Translations under genes and position numbers: made by a program
Origin: Candidatus Magasanikbacteria bacterium CG10_big_fil_rev_8_21_14_0_10_36_16
GTDB taxonomy: Bacteria > Patescibacteriota > Patescibacteriia > Magasanikbacterales > UBA922
Assembly: GCA_002773185.1 (NCBI GenBank)
Contig: PFBU01000018.1
Location: forward strand, 1-13,097
Direction: 5' to 3'
DNA: 13,097 bases
Shown: piece by piece, positions 10,999-13,097 of the stretch
How the letters are laid out: each line of letters starts with the position of its first letter
Numbering within the stretch: position 1 is the first letter of the stretch
The notes under the pieces: model-generated
Seen by the model: only the letters and a program-made list of their open reading frames with translations
Database searches by the model: none
Told to the model about the DNA's origin: nothing

Positions 10999-12165
10999 CT
11001 ATCCTAAAATATCTTTCTTCAATTCCAAAAACCTATCTTCTTTGATAGCTTTTCTAATTTGTCTCATGAGTTCCAAAAAGAAATAAAGATTGTGAATAGA
11101 AGCTAGGCGGAGCCCTAAAATTTCTTCAGCTTTGAAAAGATGGTGCAGATATGCTCGAGTATGATTTTGGCAAGTGAAACAACCACACTTAGTATCAATT
11201 GGTTGGTCATCAGTTTTGAATTCAGAATTCTTGATATTGATATACATCTTTGGGTTTATTTCCTTGTGTACAAAGAGTCTGCCGTTGCGAGCCACACGAG
11301 TTGGCGCTACGCAATCAAACATGTCTATGCCCCTCTCAACGACCTCAAACAGGTCGCTAGGATTGAACCCGACACCCATAGTATAGTGAGGTTTGTCTTC
11401 TGGGATAATATCACTGACCCAATCAAGAATATTTTTGGTAGCTCCCATATTGTAACCAATAGATTCACCGCCAATAGCAATACCATCAAAATCTAGAGAA
11501 GAAATAATTTTTGCAGATTCTTTTCGCAAATCTTCGTGATTGGCGCCTTGAATAATGCCAAACAAAAATTGTTTGTAACCATGGTACTCAGTATTTTTTT
11601 TGTGTTCAGATATGCAACGCTCTGCCCATTCGTGCGTGCGTTGCATAGCTTTTTTAGTATATGCAATATCTGCATCATCCGGTGTACATTCATCAAAAGC
11701 CATAATAATATCTGCTCCGATTTTGTGTTGAATATTGATTGCTTCTTCGGGAGTGAAACGATGAGTAGATCCATCAAGATGAGATTTGAAAGTCACACCA
11801 TCGTCGTCAATACTGACTAATTTTTCGTTGCTAGTAACATCTTTGGCTTCTTTTTGCAATCCAAGAGAAAAGACTTGAAAACCACCACTGTCTGTCAGAA
11901 TTGGTTTGTCCCAATTCATGAATTTGTGAAGTCCTCCAAATTTGGCGATTAAGTCTTCAGTAGGTCGTAAGTGTAAATGATAAGTATTAGCCAAAATAAT
12001 CTGTGCACCAATAGTGTTCAGATCTTCTTTGCTCAGAGTTTTTACTGTAGCTTGAGTTCCTACGGGCATGAAATCTGGAGTTTCAATGACGCCATGGTCA
12101 GTCTGAATCAAGCCTGTGCGGGCTCTAGAGTTTTTATCTTTGTGGGTGATTTGGAAAAATGTCAT
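10999..12165 (-). CDS. tgt: tRNA-guanine transglycosylase
   Basis: The 388-residue product is a full-length bacterial Tgt, which exchanges guanine-34 in GUN-anticodon tRNAs for preQ1. It shows LANTYHLHLRP (58-68), LTDSGGFQVFSL (90-101) with the general-acid/base Asp92, GGESIG (232-237), MGVG (263-266) and FDCVAPTRVARNG (283-295) with the nucleophile Asp284. The zinc site is Cys327-x-Cys329-x2-Cys332 plus His358. QueA, the next enzyme of queuosine synthesis, is encoded convergently about 1.4 kb away. No preQ1-synthesis genes are in this window. A promoter sits upstream, the stop is TAG, and the GxxExxY cassette begins three bases after it. Confidence 0.97.
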   Translation of the reverse strand: MTFFQITHKDKNSRARTGLIQTDHGVIETPDFMPVGTQATVKTLSKEDLNTIGAQIILANTYHLHLRPTEDLIAKFGGLHKFMNWDKPILTDSGGFQVFSLGLQKEAKDVTSNEKLVSIDDDGVTFKSHLDGSTHRFTPEEAINIQHKIGADIIMAFDECTPDDADIAYTKKAMQRTHEWAERCISEHKKNTEYHGYKQFLFGIIQGANHEDLRKESAKIISSLDFDGIAIGGESIGYNMGATKNILDWVSDIIPEDKPHYTMGVGFNPSDLFEVVERGIDMFDCVAPTRVARNGRLFVHKEINPKMYINIKNSEFKTDDQPIDTKCGCFTCQNHTRAYLHHLFKAEEILGLRLASIHNLYFFLELMRQIRKAIKEDRFLELKKDILG

Positions 12166-12188
12166 ATTAGGATAATTTGTTTTTGCTT

Positions 12189-12217
12189 ATCTTAGACCAT
12201 TTTGAAAGAAAAATCAA
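12189..12217 (-). promoter_or_regulatory. tgt promoter
   Basis: On the minus strand TTGATT (12217-12212) and TAAGAT (12194-12189) are separated by 17 bases and lie 24 bases before the tgt start. The -10 hexamer is identical to that of the groES promoter, which adds mild support. Confidence 0.55.
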
Positions 12218-12233
12218 TAGTATAAACAAAAGT

Positions 12234-12261
12234 TTGTTTTCTTTGTTTTTTGTGTTATTAT
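12234..12261 (+). promoter_or_regulatory. Extended -10 promoter of the HHxxP hypothetical gene
   Basis: TATTAT (12256-12261) is preceded by TGT, giving an extended -10 element, with TTGTTT (12234-12239) 16 bases upstream. Transcription would begin near 12268, leaving a leader of about 80 bases before the TTG start at 12350. It is divergent from and close to the tgt promoter. Confidence 0.6.
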
Positions 12262-12349
12262 AGAGGTAATAAAATTCTAGAAAGTAGTATATAAAATTAT
12301 TTGTTACTTTGTCGAATTTTGTTCGTTTTTATATCACAAAGGGGGAAGG

Positions 12350-12823
12350 TTGTCCAAAAGTCGAGTAAGTAGTCCTCTGCAAAACACCAGACACCATCTG
12401 ATTCCGTCGTCGAGAATTCCTCTCCATCTAAAGAATTCTTCGATGCACGGGAACATCAAGATTGTGCAACGTGATTTTCACGAGGCGTGGCATACCATCT
12501 TCGGGAACATGACACCTATTGAAGTCGCTGAGTTCATTATCCGGCTCTCGCCAGCTGGATACTTCAAACAGGTTGTCATGGTGGCACGTCTCTGGGGTCG
12601 TGAATATCTGGTGGAATTGCGAATTCTCGAACAACAACACAACTTCGAAGAGTTTAAAGCCAGTAAAAAGGCTGCTTGGCAGAAGTTGTTTGCTGATAAG
12701 GAGTGGTTTTGGGTGGTGGTCGAGATTATTGAAGGTTGGTCACCATCAGACTATTTCACGAGGGTCGAGTTGACTGCTAGAGACAATGGTAATAGACATA
12801 GCTATAAGTTGTCTTTGGAGTAA
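12350..12823 (+). CDS. HHxxP/HxxxH (HNH-like) hypothetical protein with internal duplication
   Basis: The 157-residue product, started at TTG 12350 behind a G-rich Shine-Dalgarno (12338-12345), has an HNH-like spacing: RHHLIPSSR (14-22) with His15, His16 and Pro19, then Asn35 and FHEAWH (43-48) with His44 and His48. From memory, HHxxP...FHxAWHxLFGN proteins are common orphans in Patescibacteria. The segment from Ala46-Trp47 to about 94 repeats from Ala109-Trp110 to the end. Shared positions include AW..[IL]F, V...II, SP..YF..V...AR and a following Gly. The second copy lacks the histidines. Nuclease activity is not established. Base composition is clearly GC-richer than its neighbours. Promoter and terminator make it a single-gene unit. 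A downstream ATG (12442) would remove the HHxxP motif, so TTG is preferred. Confidence 0.75.
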   Translation: MSKSRVSSPLQNTRHHLIPSSRIPLHLKNSSMHGNIKIVQRDFHEAWHTIFGNMTPIEVAEFIIRLSPAGYFKQVVMVARLWGREYLVELRILEQQHNFEEFKASKKAAWQKLFADKEWFWVVVEIIEGWSPSDYFTRVELTARDNGNRHSYKLSLE

Positions 12824-12846
12824 ACTTTTGAATACAACCACAACGC

Positions 12847-12879
12847 GGGTCGTCCATGTACGACCCCTTAGCTTTTTTT
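12847..12879 (+). terminator. Rho-independent terminator of the HHxxP gene
   Basis: A perfect 7-bp stem gggtcgt (12847-12853) with acgaccc (12860-12866) closes a 6-base loop. It is followed after six bases by seven T (12873-12879). It separates the HHxxP gene from the helicase gene. Confidence 0.75.
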
Positions 12880-12900
12880 AAAGAGTTTTTTATAAATATT

Positions 12901-13097
12901 ATGCTAAACTTTGCCGAAGAATTAAACCAAGAACAATTAGAGGTCATCCATAACGGCGATGGACCATGTCTTGTTTTGGCTGGAGCAGGTTCAGGGAAAA
13001 CACGCACAATTACTTATCGTGTGGCTTATTTATTAGAACATGGCGTGGAGCCAGAACAAATTTTACTTCTTACTTTTACCAACAAAGCTGCCAAACA
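12901..13097 (+). CDS. UvrD/PcrA-type DNA helicase, N-terminal fragment (cut by window end)
   Basis: Only 65 codons are present. They show the Q-motif region LNQEQ (8-12), the Walker A loop AGAGSGKT (27-34) with a following RTITYRVAYLL helix, and motif Ia LLTFTNKAA (56-64). This order and spacing is that of superfamily 1A helicases such as UvrD, PcrA and Rep, which unwind DNA 3' to 5' in repair and replication restart. The spacing between the Q motif and Walker A favours UvrD/PcrA; AddA or RecB are less likely given the compact start. The gene follows a terminator with 21 bases between the T run and the ATG, and no Shine-Dalgarno is visible. The choice among UvrD, PcrA and Rep needs the rest of the gene. 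Confidence 0.9.
   Translation, partial: MLNFAEELNQEQLEVIHNGDGPCLVLAGAGSGKTRTITYRVAYLLEHGVEPEQILLLTFTNKAAK

Noticed and set aside
11536..11820. Open frames on the plus strand opposite tgt (also 11140-11496, 11977-12195)
   Set aside because: They lie antisense to a well-conserved enzyme and have no independent evidence of coding.

Overview
The window reads as a piece of a small, AT-rich bacterial genome, most likely a Candidate Phyla Radiation (Patescibacteria, Parcubacteria-like) lineage. This is an inference. It rests on AT-rich codon use, a near absence of Shine-Dalgarno sequences before housekeeping genes, compact single-gene spacing, families I associate with that group (four-helix-bundle S23-like, GxxExxY, a HHxxP-type hypothetical), and short word-like repeats in most intergenic gaps. 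The standard code fits every gene: UGA ends one small gene, UAA or UAG end the rest, and a bona fide RF2 is present.

Layout. Bases 1-247 hold a terminator, a 19-bp perfect inverted repeat, and a promoter with a CIRCE-type heat-shock operator. The plus-strand genes then follow: groES, groEL, prfB (RF2), a four-helix-bundle gene inside an inverted-repeat cassette, a PAP2 phosphatase, mannose-1-phosphate guanylyltransferase, mltG, malic enzyme and queA. Queuosine genes meet head-on across bases 9625-9990. That gap holds strong hairpins and a newly recognised 33-residue membrane-protein gene on the minus strand. The minus strand continues, in reading direction, tgt, a GxxExxY gene inside a second inverted-repeat cassette, rlmH, then the 33-residue gene. 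Divergent from tgt is a HHxxP/HxxxH (HNH-like) hypothetical gene with an internal duplication, its own extended -10 promoter and a terminator, followed by the first 65 codons of a UvrD/PcrA helicase cut by the window end.

How the genes work together. GroES and GroEL form the chaperonin and are probably repressed by HrcA through CIRCE. RF2, RlmH, Tgt and QueA serve translation and RNA modification. The PAP2 phosphatase, the guanylyltransferase and MltG point to envelope, glycan and peptidoglycan work. Malic enzyme links malate and pyruvate. None of these needs the others locally, so the order looks like loosely packed housekeeping genes rather than one operon.

The most interesting signal is the intergenic DNA. 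Two single-gene units (four-helix bundle at 3671-4146, GxxExxY at 10457-10995) are bounded by 34-36 bp inverted repeats built from 7-9 nt words, and the arms fill the gap from the stop codon of one neighbour to the start codon of the next. A gene-free palindrome of the same build (5905-5973) and shorter inverted repeats (32-163, 553-635) could be empty or decayed forms. The repeats also reach into coding sequence: they supply the stop codons of three genes, and an inverted pair of G/C-rich palindromes is translated inside queA.
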